The notes under the pieces are model-generated. The model did not search any database. It had not been told where the DNA came from and worked only from the letters and a program-made list of their open reading frames with translations. A stretch of DNA of 64,000 nucleotides, taken from Kappaphycus alvarezii. Its lineage: Eukaryota; Rhodophyta; Florideophyceae; Gigartinales; Solieriaceae. Position 1 is the first letter of the stretch; every line of letters begins with the position of its first letter. A program made the position numbers and the translations under genes. The DNA lies in NCBI GenBank assembly GCA_002205965.3, contig NADL03000061.1, positions 372,001-436,000 of the forward strand. The letters are read 5' to 3'. Below are positions 1 to 9,402 of the stretch, one piece after another.

Positions 1-188
1 ACTGGAATTCCTGCAGTAGTAAACGTGAGCTTAATTCGCTTACCACTCTACTAAACTTCACCACGTAGGAATCCGCGGGTACCTCTTCTCCCTGAAAATA
101 CGCACACAACGGATTCACACTTCCCGCCCCTACATAAATGTTCTTATTTCCTTCTCTATGGAAAAGACCTACCATGTTCTTGACTTTT

Positions 189-1256
189 TCAGGCCGTACA
201 TGCAATAGGTCCGCCACAATCTGCAGAAGCTGCTATAGACGAATGGTTTCTTCTGATACAACCCAGTGGGGATAGGCCTTCTCTAGCATAATTTCTCAGC
301 ACGGCCTCGCAAACTCCCTGTGGTCCAGAAGTCTGCAGCAACACACATAAGAGGACGAACCAACCATCCTTTCGCTTAAAGACTGGTTTTGAAATCCTCA
401 ATCTGACCCTTCTTGTCGTTATGACCTCATAGTTTTGATTCGTCCCTCTCATTGCCAGCCGAACAATCGGGAAGGAAATATCCTTGCCCCTCAAATTGCA
501 GGGAAATAGGTCATCATACTTCATACTTGTGGCCAATTTCAAAGTATCATATCGTTTTTTCTTCTCTGCATTAAACACCTGACGAGCTTGGTCCAACAGA
601 ACCCTCTTGGATAGCTTCGCATACGACTGCTCCTCCCACAAAGTGAGATGCGACGTATGACCCACGCCGTCCAACAACAAGGACAAACACTTCGCCGCAA
701 TAGCTGGACGCACTGAAAACTCCTCTTCCAAAGCGACAGTACTGGGTGGCAGTATAATATGATCCATCTGGGTGGGCGTATTAAGTTGTTGAGTGCTAGA
801 TCCATTCATTGTATCATTGATAAGTTCCGGCTGAATATGGAAATTAGAATGCTGCACCGCACCAGGTGTTTTCGAAAAGATAGGAGACGGCGGAGGTGCT
901 TTTGGCACGTCTGTTGGACGCTGTTCGACAGCGAGGACGGGGTCTTGAATGGAACATGGGGCGCTAGATATTTGCCCCCTATGAAGCATAACGAATTCTT
1001 CGTCGGTCCTGTTACCGGAACTAGGGCCTTCAATTTTCGCACATATCATCAGAGAAAAGTTTTTTAGGTTGCCTGAGGATCTTGCAGTGTTCTCGAGGTG
1101 GCGGGCGATACTAATGATCATGGTGAGACAAGATGCCACCTGTTCATTTTCGGAAGAGGAGAATAATGTTGCCGGCGAGTTGTCGAAATCTTGAAGAAGA
1201 CGGACAAGTTTGATGGCGGCGGCGTCAAATTTGTCTGAAAAGTCGGGCTCTTTCAT
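189..1256 (-). CDS. Unrecognised 355-aa protein, probably continuing off the left edge
   Basis: This is the longest ORF in the window that I cannot tie to a transposon. It starts at a true ATG at 1256. The N-terminal half is low in recognisable motifs and has a Pro/Ser-rich stretch around residues 100-160. The C-terminal half is richer in Lys, Arg and aromatic residues and looks folded. The last ~30 codons before the stop at 189 look out of frame. From about position 290 a neighbouring minus-strand frame reads plausible protein sequence (LLQIVADLLHVRPEKVKNM and onward), and apart from one TAG near 235 it stays open to base 1. Either a small intron or an indel near 240-290 therefore joins a second exon that leaves the window. 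No domain, signal peptide or membrane segment is recognised. It could be a host gene or an ORF of an unrecognised element; no function is assigned. Confidence 0.5.
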   Translation of the reverse strand: MKEPDFSDKFDAAAIKLVRLLQDFDNSPATLFSSSENEQVASCLTMIISIARHLENTARSSGNLKNFSLMICAKIEGPSSGNRTDEEFVMLHRGQISSAPCSIQDPVLAVEQRPTDVPKAPPPSPIFSKTPGAVQHSNFHIQPELINDTMNGSSTQQLNTPTQMDHIILPPSTVALEEEFSVRPAIAAKCLSLLLDGVGHTSHLTLWEEQSYAKLSKRVLLDQARQVFNAEKKKRYDTLKLATSMKYDDLFPCNLRGKDISFPIVRLAMRGTNQNYEVITTRRVRLRISKPVFKRKDGWFVLLCVLLQTSGPQGVCEAVLRNYAREGLSPLGCIRRNHSSIAASADCGGPIACTA

Positions 1257-1924
1257 TGTCGAGGTTAGGAGCTCTCTTGGCGAAGGGTACAGAGTTTGTG
1301 AAAGATGCGGATAGGTTGAACAATTATTGCTATCCGAACGGCGATCCCTAGAGGGCCTCGACGTTTAGCTTTCGCAACGAAGAGTTAGGTAGAGAATTTA
1401 AGCTTGATTACTAGCGTATTCTGTAACCGAAAACTGTAAGCTTAAACGCACTTAAACTCAAATCCATACAGATGCAGTATTTTACTGTTACGTAAACACT
1501 TGGAAATTTAAATCGGAACCTGCGCTGCACCCGAGATCTGGCGCACTACCGTGCTACTGTACAGTACTGTTTTCCTTCGCCTTGGCTGCCCAATATTCTC
1601 CGGCACCGAGCAATGCTCTTTCTGGCTCACCTCTCACTGAAGAGCGCCCCTTTGCTTCACATCCTTGGTCCCCATGCCAGTGCTGTCCCTGAGCTGATAT
1701 CTCCGTTAGCCATCACAAACTGCTTCGTGATCACCTTTTCTCCTAGCTCACTGCTCTCGCGATCGCTGTGCGCCCTGTTCGCGACACCTATCTATCTCTT
1801 CCGTGTAGAACTCGTCATTGATGGCACCTAGCCTGCCCTACGCCCCCAGCGCTTCATCCCAACAGTCATCAGCCCTCATTGCATCCCCTACCACCCATCC
1901 GCCTTCCAGCACCCCACCGCCCTT
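1257..1924. other. Intergenic, no gene seen
   Basis: Between the unknown gene and the first retrotransposon relic I see no coding region with homology to anything else in the window. The stretch has short open frames only. Confidence 0.4.
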
Positions 1925-2260
1925 CTTCCCCAAGCTGAGGTCGTTAAAGAAGTTTGCTACCGCGGTATGTATAACGAGCTCCATATGGATTTACACCGTA
2001 TGGCTTTCGATGTCTACGGCTCAGTTGGCCCAGATATGGAGACCGTACTTTATCGCATTTCTCAATACATTGCCTCCCTAAAGGCACTACTCTGGTTTCC
2101 GAACGTCATTGACTCCTGCTCGTTCTCAGCTCGCTGTTGCAACAACAGTCTGCGATTTCTATCAATCGTCGGAAGTTTTCGCTATTTTTCTTAATTCTGT
2201 ATTCTTCACATGCTTTCTAATAGTCAAAGAAAGTCTCCCTTTCTTTTTTGTGAAGACCAT
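1925..2260 (+). pseudogene. Family C non-LTR retrotransposon, 3'-terminal fragment
   Basis: The frame starting near 1967 reads MYNELHMDLHRMAFDVYG and resembles the end of the minus-strand relic at 61,392-61,691 (RRYQDLCDDLDRYFYPMSF...YVSVG). This is the segment downstream of the RLE nuclease core, where the family has a conserved F-P-x-x-F/V-D-x-Y-G pattern. The coding part ends near 2190. The following ~70 bases, with a CACATGCTTTC block, recur at about 31,610 (+) and 62,690 (-), so they are the family's 3' UTR. The fragment is strongly 5'-truncated and abuts another family C fragment of opposite orientation. Confidence 0.55.
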
Positions 2261-3070
2261 AGGCAACCGGAATGTAGATTTCCATTCGTAATGAAGGTGA
2301 CTCGAAAAGAATAGCGGACTTGGATCCTGGAAGGGGACCGAGTGTTCGCCGAGAGCGCCGATGCCAACGCCCTTACAGAAACGGGCGAGAACGTTGCGAA
2401 GGACGTGATACCGGCGATTTATGTCGTCTTCGTATTCGCAGGTCAAAGCATGTTGGCCTCTTGGATCTAAGACGGGCGCGACGTCGACAGAGCGCCAGGA
2501 GCAGACCGTACATCGACAAATACAGGAAATAGTGTGATATCGAGACGGGTAGCCAGGGCAAAGCGAGCGTATCCGCATAGTGAAGTGTCAAGGCGGTCGA
2601 GGGCGGGCGGGGATGGAATCAAGATGGGAGAGCGGAGGTGAATAAGGAGCCAGCACCGTCGAAAAGTTCAACGAAACGGTGGCCCAGAGCGAGGGTGTTT
2701 GTGTCTGAGAACTAGCTTCAGGGTGGGAATAAGTTCTAAGAGGGCTCGGGTCCTGTACTCTGGCGAGGGAGCTGAAATAACGCAGTACAAGGCCTCGAAG
2801 TATGAGCCGTAAGCCGCGGCTTGGACTGGATGGGGATCGTAGATAAGAAAAGGGGAATTGACAGAGAATAGGGAACGGAAGTTGAGGGCTGGTATTGGAG
2901 AGGAGAGCAGTATCATGGTGAGGTACACATATTTCCAGGAGGAAGCACATATTCCAGAGGTGCGAAGGTGTCCGGGGTGGCCAGATTCCCAAGGGTTTGA
3001 GGAAAAGAGTCACTAAGGGATGCGGCGCGGTGAGAGCGGGGGGTAGCCATATGGTTGCTCTGTATGACAC
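2261..3070 (-). pseudogene. Family C retrotransposon relic: zinc-knuckle and nuclease region
   Basis: The minus-strand frame from about 2578 to 2300 contains CRCTVC followed by VLDPRGQHALTCE and RRYHVLRNVLARF. This cysteine/histidine knuckle followed by a conserved R-x-H-x-x-L-R-N/D helix is the signature of the C-terminal domain of many RLE-type non-LTR retrotransposons. Upstream, to about 3070, there are degenerate open frames without clear RT motifs. The catalytic RPD...D part of the nuclease is not visible downstream because the copy is broken near 2290. It is a pseudogene. Confidence 0.55.
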
Positions 3071-3082
3071 TGCAGAGGGGGG

Positions 3083-3240
3083 AATTGGAATTTGGGGTGT
3101 TTAATCCATGAAAAATGAGGTCAGCTGTTCCGAGAGGGATGTCGTGATATGGGTAAAATGTTACAATGTTAAGGATTGGCGGGAAGCCGTCAAAATGCTA
3201 GAAAACTGGCTGAAGGCCAACCAACAGGAACGTTGGGATA
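3083..3240 (-). mobile_element. Family A 3'-end fragment (tail plus last codons)
   Basis: This 150-base segment aligns closely with 52,168-52,320, the 3' UTR and last codons of another minus-strand copy. Shared blocks are the G-rich start reading TTTGGGGTGTTTAAT and the AGCTGTTCC...GGGATGTCGTGAT block. On the minus strand it ends in the family-type CACCCCAAATTCC tail, so it is a 5'-truncated insertion of a few terminal codons plus UTR. Confidence 0.6.
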
Positions 3241-3379
3241 TAAAAAGGGGAGTAACTTGAGGAGCAAAGTGTCTGAGAATTTGGGACTGTAATCGTGCAA
3301 CAAGTGAAACAAGTGAGGATATGGAAGGTAACCGCGCAACAAGTGACATTCAAACTTCAGTTGCGGCATGGGGTCGGCG

Positions 3380-3606
3380 CACTCAAAGGGCCCCATGATA
3401 GGAACAAGTTCGCCCTTGCTGCCATCTCCACACTCGGAGGGTTGTATCTCGATGCTTTTTCTCACATCAAGGAGGCGACTGGATCGGTCGCCAGCCAAGA
3501 CTTGGGCCCATATTACATAGTTAGGGCGATTCTCCTTCAACTACAGGTCGCTTTTAAAGTTACCTCCATTGCGGTCTGCTTTTTGCCTGGGCTATCAGCT
3601 ACTTTT
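3380..3606 (+). pseudogene. Family A retrotransposon C-terminal fragment
   Basis: Plus-strand codons read AISTLGGLYLDAF, then ILLQ...TSIAVCFLPGLSATFW. These match the extreme C-terminus of the A2 subfamily (PISTLGGWHPAAF ... SNAACLLAGLPSTFW, compare 16,220-16,401). Only this terminal segment is present. It ends where the next, partly inverted family A copy begins. Confidence 0.6.
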
Positions 3607-4172
3607 TGGTTGGGTTTCACTGGGAGCTGCAGTTCTCGAAAGACTTCAAGGTCGAGGACGCCTCCGGCAAGAGTTCGATCGATAGGCCTCACCTCGGTGC
3701 GCGACATTTCCGCCGCCGCTTTCCTCGCTTCTTGTTCCGGACGGGTACCCTCTGCCGCTCCATCTTACTGGCTCCGGTACGACCGCTGAGCACATATAAA
3801 GATGTAGTCGAGGCCATTAGGGTGTGGGCTGCCTCGTGTCCGCCTTCGAAAATAGTTCTCTTTAGGGCATTTTGCTCCAAATATCAACCCTCGCAAAAGA
3901 AGCTGACGGACACAATTCACGAACCGGATCAAGAACTCATACCCCCCGGCAACAGAGACAGATTTTCGCTCGTCGACGGGACTTCCCGGTGCTAAACAAT
4001 GGGTATACTGCGCTCCATGCCCGGGGCTTAAGACAGAAATTGCCCCCAAATCTTTCTCTGTCTGGCTCCAATATTATTGCCAGGTACCATTCTTCGCCCC
4101 CAACACCCCGTGCCCCAGGAGCAACTGCTCGGAAGCCATGGACATCTTCGGCGACCACCTCATGCACTGTGA

Positions 4173-5530
4173 TGTGCGCAAAACTTGCACACGAAAAAAA
4201 ATCTAGAAGAGGACCAAATTTGGATACAGTATCGGGATTTGGAAGATATTTTTACAGTTTCTGAATTTGCAAGATAATTTTAATTTGGATGAGTGTGGCA
4301 AATTCGTGAGTTGATTTTCTATTTTAAGACACAGTGTCATTAAAAGATGTCATTACTGTACACGTCCAAGGTCGACATACTTCCTGAAGACGTCGCAGTA
4401 TTTAAACCTCGAAGTCGACGTCGTTGAGGCAACCCCCCGCCATCAACTACCTCATCGGCTCACCCCTTCTTTTGGCCGTTAACATGACCAACCTCCGCCC
4501 TTCCCTCTCCATCACCAAGTCATCCCGAGGCCGTCATCCACTCAACGCTTTGGCTCTGATGGCAAATAGTCCAACCGACTACGATGATTACTGTAGAAGG
4601 TTGGACCAGGAACGCGTTCGGGAGTGGGTCCGCCGTAACTACTTCGAGCAGCCAGAAGGGGCATAGGAGGAGGAGGAGGGAGAAGAGGAGTTAGAGGAAG
4701 AGGAGGATGAAAAGGAGGACTGGGTGGATCCGTGGGAGCCACTAGTGTATAACGGTGGGGGGGCTCCCATGGAGAAAGGAGAGAAGACTGAGGGAGTAGT
4801 TGTGATCTCTGACTCTTCTGACGAGGATGAAGAGAGGAGAGAAGGGGAGGGAGAGGAGGATGAGGGGGAGGGAGACATGGAAAGTGCTGGGTTGGTGGGG
4901 AAGGGGCCAGAAAATATGGACCAGGTGGTCTCGACTCTGGAACCGGATGGGGACGTCCTCAGTAGAGTAGATATTTCGCAGGAGGCAATGGAGAATTCTA
5001 AGCCGTTCGCGGATATTTGTGTGGACTGCCTGGATGGAATGGATATTTTGGGAGAACTGATTGGCTCTGATGTAGAAGACTAAGATATTAAGGAAAGAAT
5101 CTAGATATTTATCCTGATAGTCTCTGCTGTTAGTCTTTGTCGTTCACACGAGTCCATTTGATGCATTTTATGGTTCTTAGTATGTTTCTTTGAGGCCTTA
5201 GGGATACCCAAAAAGTATATAGAAGCTGAGTAAACAGCTTCCTGTTGTGGAGGTAAAGCAAGTTGGAGGACACCTTCAAGCCAAATCCTGAGTAGTAGGG
5301 AGTTGAGAGTCAACTTCAGACCCAAGAAACCTTTTTCCTACGCTGCTCACAGAGCATCAGTGATAGACCCTGCCCCTTCCATACTTGCTGGTAGACCTCT
5401 CAACTCTCTTCCATATATACTCCTTCTTGTTCGTTCAACTATACCGCGGTAGCACTTTTGTCAATTGCGACACCTCCTTCTCGGGGTAGTTGGTTCTTAG
5501 TATCTCTTTTCCAGAAGATTTACCCCTATC
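4173..5530 (+). mobile_element. 1.36 kb ORF-bearing insertion inside the A3 retrotransposon
   Basis: The A3 zinc-knuckle coding sequence is interrupted here. The left flank ends in CATGCACTG and the right flank resumes after CACTG with CTTGCATGG, so CACTG is duplicated. This is a 5 bp target duplication. The insert begins with TG but I see no terminal inverted repeat, no LTR pair and no polyA. It contains the acidic ORF at 4484-5083. Its class (DNA transposon, unusual LTR or captured gene) cannot be decided from this copy. Confidence 0.5.
4484..5083 (+). pseudogene. Acidic, disordered protein with a SUMO-interacting-type motif, split by one TAG
   Basis: An ATG at 4484 opens a frame that reaches a TAG at 4664-4666 and then stays open in the same frame to the stop at 5083. 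Apart from that one stop it is a single ~200-residue reading frame. The first part is basic and polar (RHPLNALALMANSPTDYDDY). After the TAG comes a Glu-rich run, then VVVISDSSDEDEE, a textbook SUMO-interacting motif: a hydrophobic core followed by Ser/Asp/Glu. The tail is acidic. No folded domain is recognised. The whole ORF lies inside an insertion in a retrotransposon. If only the 3' part is expressed, the first ATG is at about 4769. Readthrough, a sequencing error or decay could each explain the TAG. Confidence 0.45.
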
Positions 5531-6234
5531 TCACTGCTTGCATGGCCGAGAGCGAATCGAGCGTCACGAACGGCAGGTTACGATCCTCACGTCGTACTTA
5601 TCAAAGGCCCCATGACACCCGGTCATTTAGCCCTGTTTCAATAGCCAACACCCCACAAGACCGGACATCACGGCTTTAGATAGCATTGTAGGAACAGACT
5701 TTTTCGACGTTACATTCGTCAATCCACTTGCTCCTTCCAACACACGGGCCCGTTGCGTCAACCACTTGACCCCTTTGAATGCCGCTAAAGCGTCAAAGTT
5801 CAGGAGGTATAGAGACTTCATCACCGTGCTTGCTAGGTCCCGACTGATCCCAGTGCCGATATCCACTCTTGGCGGGTGGCACCCGGATGCATTCTCGGTG
5901 CTCACAGACGTGGATAGGCACGTCGCCATACGAGCCATGGAGACTTTCGGGCGAGTGCGATTTGCCCTTATGCAAAGATACGCTGCGGCGATGGTTTGGT
6001 CCATCGCAGCATGCCTTAACGCTGGCCTCACACCAGCCCTGTGAGGTAGTACTTCATGATTCCGCCTCATTTCCAGACTCTCCATAACACAGACCTGTCC
6101 TCCTCAGTCTTCCGAAAAAAGCTGTCTTGCATCCCTAGTCAGTAAAGCACCCCATTTCTCCCTCTTTCTAGTTGGTGGGTTCGCTCCATTATTTGTTTTC
6201 TTTACAATGTACTTTATCACGATAATTTATATGT

Positions 6235-6335
6235 ATATATAATGGCTTGGCCAATATACGTTATCTACGCTCCGGTACAAACTTACTGGGTACCAACCCT
6301 CATATCTACGACAGTAAATTTACCCCCAATTTCAC
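6235..6335 (+). mobile_element. Tail-only insertion of the A2 subfamily, 101 bp
   Basis: The sequence matches the 3' UTR of the copy ending at 16,541 (shared TACTGGGTACCAACCC and CAGTAAATT...ACCCCC). It is flanked by perfect 10 bp copies of ATTTATATGT at 6225-6234 and 6336-6345. No coding sequence is included. This is a target-primed insertion truncated to the last ~100 nt. Confidence 0.75.
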
Positions 6336-6449
6336 ATTTATATGTGCAACACAGTGAAGTCGCTACAAAATTAATTTTGAATAGGGTGACTAAATTCTGC
6401 GTGTTGGGGGGCTTTACAAATTACAGACGCCGCACATGTGGACCAAATA

Positions 6450-6553
6450 GGGGGAAACTTTTGGGTGTTTTACTGTTGGAAGATATTTCCGACCTATCCC
6501 ATGGTTTTCCAGACAACCGCAATCGACTCAAAAAGGGTATACCTACAGCGTAG
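6450..6553 (-). mobile_element. Tail-only insertion of family A in family B, about 104 bp
   Basis: On the minus strand this matches the 3' UTR at 12,400-12,505: TATACCCTTTTTGAGTCGAT, then ACCATGGGATAGGTCGGAAA, then AACAGTAAAACACCCAAAAG. It interrupts the C-terminal region of the family B element. I could not identify a confident target duplication. Confidence 0.65.
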
Positions 6554-7601
6554 CTGAGTTTCTGGAACAGACGAGTCGTCACTCCCCCCCGCAGAACAGC
6601 CGCTGCGAGAGGCGACAGGTGCCGCATACTTCTCTATGACCTTCGATGTTGTCTCAGATGGTGATCCTAGCGAGTCAAAGCCAGCGGCACAAAATTCCAT
6701 TGTAACCTTGATCGTCCGGGCAGGACCTTGCCAGGAATAGCAGGCACTTTCGTGGCTAGGTCCCTCTTCTTCTGCTTCTCTGCCGCGTTGGCAACGGCTC
6801 GCGCTTCTCGTGCTCCCATTGACATATAGCACTCCTGGAATGGCGAGGATACGGTGATGTCGTAGGTCACCGGGAGAGAGGACGGGGTGCTCGATGCGTC
6901 GGACCGCGGGTGCACCAGAATATAAGCGGGTCGCGCATTCAGTCCAGGGAGTTGGTACTTGACCTCGTATTGGACGCCGACTCCTGCTGCCTGGAACAGC
7001 TCTCGCCCAAGTACTCTTACAACTGCCGTGTTCCGGTTGATCCACCCGAGGTCTTTGTTACAAAGGTCCGCTGCATGGCCTCCTACGGGATCCATGGGCC
7101 TGTGGCACTCAGCGCACCGCAGTGGTCATCGGCACTTTGTTAGAGCTTGCGTAGAACTTGAATTGGTCGTCGTCAAATCTCCGTGCAATGGTGGTGGTCA
7201 CACTCGACGGAGTCAGCTTCACCACATGTTGGAGCTTGCAAGCGGAGGCACATACCAGGTGAAGGTGAAACCGAATTCGAGCATCTCCGATACCGTCGAT
7301 CAGCGACAATGTCTGCCTGCAGGTTCTAATTTTCTCGTTGAGAAAATCCTCCATAAATTGGGACGATCCAACTGGGGCACCAAGAAGGTAGATGCCTTCG
7401 GTGGAAAAATTCTCAAGTGGGAAGCGGTGTAATAGTGGCGATGTGCAGTTACCGAGTCTGTGCGGACAGAGCAGACGGGTTTTTGCGTGATTCAGATACA
7501 AGCCATGTTCAGGTCCTCTGGAGCTGAGGATGTCGACTGCATTTTCAAGCTCTGTATGGGTGTCAATGAGAGTGCAGTCGTCCGCATAGCATCTGACTAA
7601 G

Positions 7602-7670
7602 GGGGGGAATTTTTGGGTTATTTTAATGCATGGAAGATGTGGTCGGTTATATCCACGCGGCTAATGCGTT
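7602..7670 (-). mobile_element. Tail-only insertion of family A (A1-type tail), 69 bp
   Basis: On the minus strand this matches the 3' end of the copy terminating at 44,403 (AACCGACCACATTTTCCATGCA ... AACCCAAAAATTCCCC type). The flanks are ATCTGACTAAG (7591-7601) and ATCTGTCTAAG (7671-7681), an 11 bp target duplication with one mismatch. It separates RT motifs B and C of family B, so it is younger than that element. Confidence 0.7.
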
Positions 7671-7676
7671 ATCTGT

Positions 7677-8447
7677 CTAAGTCGAGCTGTGTCTCCTGAG
7701 CATTTCTGTTGCTAATGGATGCACTACAAGAGAAAACATCAGCATGCTTGCAGGATCCCCCTGTTGCATCCCTTTTAGTCTAGGGATGTCTTCTGCGGAC
7801 GCTACGGGCAATATCAGCGACGGCGTGTTGCGAGCGTACACCATGTTCAGAAAACGACACAGCGACGGTACTTTAGTTGGCAGCAGGTTTATCATGCGCT
7901 GTCCCGAGAACCGACTAAATGCGTTGTGTGCATCCACGGATATTAGTGCATACTCTTCTTGTTGGCATTCGACCAGTCTTCGAGCTTCGTGTACAATGGA
8001 TTCCAGTCCGCTGGGCACGCCATTGGCCACTTGCAAGGGTGCGAGGTAATCTCTCGTTTCTTCTATTGCTTGTGGTAGAAGCACCTTTGTTACGAGTCGC
8101 CGCAAAGCCATCCCAATAGCAATGGGGCGGATCTTGTCTGACCGAGGTTGGATCGGCAGCAGCGTCGCAGAAGAGATCAGAGGGATTGTGTCGTCTGGCA
8201 GGGCCCCTTGGGCTAGTCTCGTCACAACCGCAGTTAGCGCCGAGATACCCGTCACACCTGCTTCGGGGCTCACCTTTGTGTTGGTCAACAGTCGAAGAAG
8301 CAGAGGGGATATTCTGTCCGGACCCGGCGCGGAGTTCGGGTTCAGGCGTCGGAGAACCGCCCCCTCAGTGATGTCCATCGAGAACGGAAGGTGTGTTCTT
8401 TCGATGGCCGTCACAGGAGAGTTCGGTGCAGGGTGCAACTTTCGCAA
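7677..8447 (-). pseudogene. Family B reverse transcriptase fragment
   Basis: A 256-codon open stretch covers the finger and palm subdomains of a non-LTR reverse transcriptase. The order is APGPDRISPLLLRLL, LPIQPRSDKIRPIAIG, PLQVANGVPSGLESIV, EYALISVDAHNAFSRF (motif A, catalytic Asp), KGMQQGDPASML (motif B) and SLVVHPLATEM. It stops at the edge of the 69 bp tail insertion. Motif C (CYADD) lies beyond it at about 7595-7580 in another frame. A TAA at 8460-8462 separates it from the upstream linker, which is in the same frame. It would copy element RNA at a nicked target if intact; here it is a relic. Confidence 0.7.
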
Positions 8448-8950
8448 ACGTTCTAAAACTTATGGGTCACTCGCCGCAATGTGCGACTGATGGAGGGTGC
8501 GCATCGCACGCTCGCCTTGTGCATCTACAGCTAGATGGGCTGCCCGTCGAAACTTTGGGTCGCAATTGTGGTCCGTCTGGGTTTGCTGCGGGCGACGTCG
8601 GACGGTTCGCTCTTCTCTGTTCCGGTGTGCTTGAATGGCGTCTCTCCAAAGTTCACTCCATCCGTGTGCGGTGGCGCGACGGATGCGTTCACGGAGTTCT
8701 TGGCTTGCTTCGTCTGGGACCGCCATCCGGATTCCCCTTGCATTAAACGTCGCAAGACAGCTGTCGGGAGAAAGTGTATCCGGAGAAAGGCAGGGTGGAC
8801 TGTTTCTGCGATCCGGGAGTTTGCTGCAGATCGAAAGAGCCAAATGAGAAATATGGCGAGACTGTGAATGCAATTCTTAGGAATGCGATCGAAGATGTGG
8901 GCACGCATCACGCTCATTACCTCTATCTCCACCAGAGGTACGGAAATTCT

Positions 8951-9372
8951 CTACCACTCTGTCTATCCACCCCCCGTCGGAGCCTTGCCACAGCTCTCGA
9001 GGGATTTCTCACCCGGATCGGCCCGTTCCCACACCTTGGTCACGCTGCCCTACCTCCAGCTCAAATCGAGATCGATTCGTACCGGCGTGATCTCCCAGGA
9101 GATCATTAAAATTTCGAAATTTTTGGCTGAGATAACCGTTCGAAAAATCAAGTTTGCACGCCGTAACATTGCTGGCACCAAATCGTCGATTGGAGACTGC
9201 TTCCCCCATTATAAGAATACTCGTTTAACGAACCCGCGGTTCAGAGGCTGTTGTTGGCACTGGAGGGTCATTGCGGACTATAATAACGAAGACGGTCGGC
9301 TGGCTGTCTGGTTAGGAGGTATAGTCATTCGCAGCCCATCAGAGAGGAAAAGCAGCAATTAATCGCGGAAAG
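8951..9372. other. Spacer between family B and the next family A copy
   Basis: Contains the probable 5' flank of family B. A plus-strand open frame (about 8868-9362) has no recognised domain and is partly antisense to family B. I do not call a gene. Confidence 0.35.
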
Positions 9373-9402
9373 TTGGCGGAGGAACAGTTTTTAATCGCTG
9401 GC

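Larger units (their letters stand above)
3607..6165 (+). mobile_element. Family A (A3 subfamily) copy with inverted 5' end, split by a 1.36 kb insertion
   Basis: From 3679 the plus strand reads IGLTSVRDISAAAFLAS and continues through LPGAKQWVYCAPCPGL to the zinc knuckle (CPRSNCSEAMDIFGDHLMHC), which ends at about 4172. It resumes at about 5531 with the following residues, RPDI, TDFFDVTFVNPLAPSN, PISTLGGWHPDAF and the stop after GLTPAL at 6044. A 3' UTR ends in CAGTAAAGCACCCC near 6140-6165. The 3607-3678 segment is the immediately preceding protein segment (VFRELQLPVKP) in antisense, as expected from twin priming. The reading frame is shifted several times. The closest relative in the window is the copy at 56,285-57,662. 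Confidence 0.65.
6554..8950 (-). mobile_element. Family B RLE-type non-LTR retrotransposon (pseudogene), interrupted by a tail insertion
   Basis: A minus-strand element. In order it has an N-terminal linker (about 8873-8460), an RT domain (8447-7677, continuing at 7600), a C-terminal knuckle CAECHRPM...GGHAADLC (C-x2-C-x9-H-x4-C) near 7110-7060, and an RLE-like nuclease reading RPAYILVHP...YDITVSSPF near 6920-6800. The RPD is degraded to RPA. RT motifs visible are the APGPDR entry, IRPIAIG, motif A ALISVDAHNAF, motif B GMQQGDPAS, and motif C CYADDCTLID with both aspartates. Lesions are an in-frame TAA at 8460-8462, a frameshift around 7690 and shifts in the nuclease. Related to family A but clearly a separate lineage (YADD against YHDD). 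No intact reading frame remains. Confidence 0.7.

Noticed and set aside
4639-4878. Minus-strand Ser/Pro-rich open frame
   Set aside because: Exact antisense shadow of the Glu-rich segment of the 4484-5083 ORF; Ser runs come from GAG/GGA repeats read backwards.
8868-9362. Plus-strand 164-codon open frame upstream of the 9.4 kb copy
   Set aside because: Its first part is antisense to family B and the rest has no recognisable domain; not supported as a gene.
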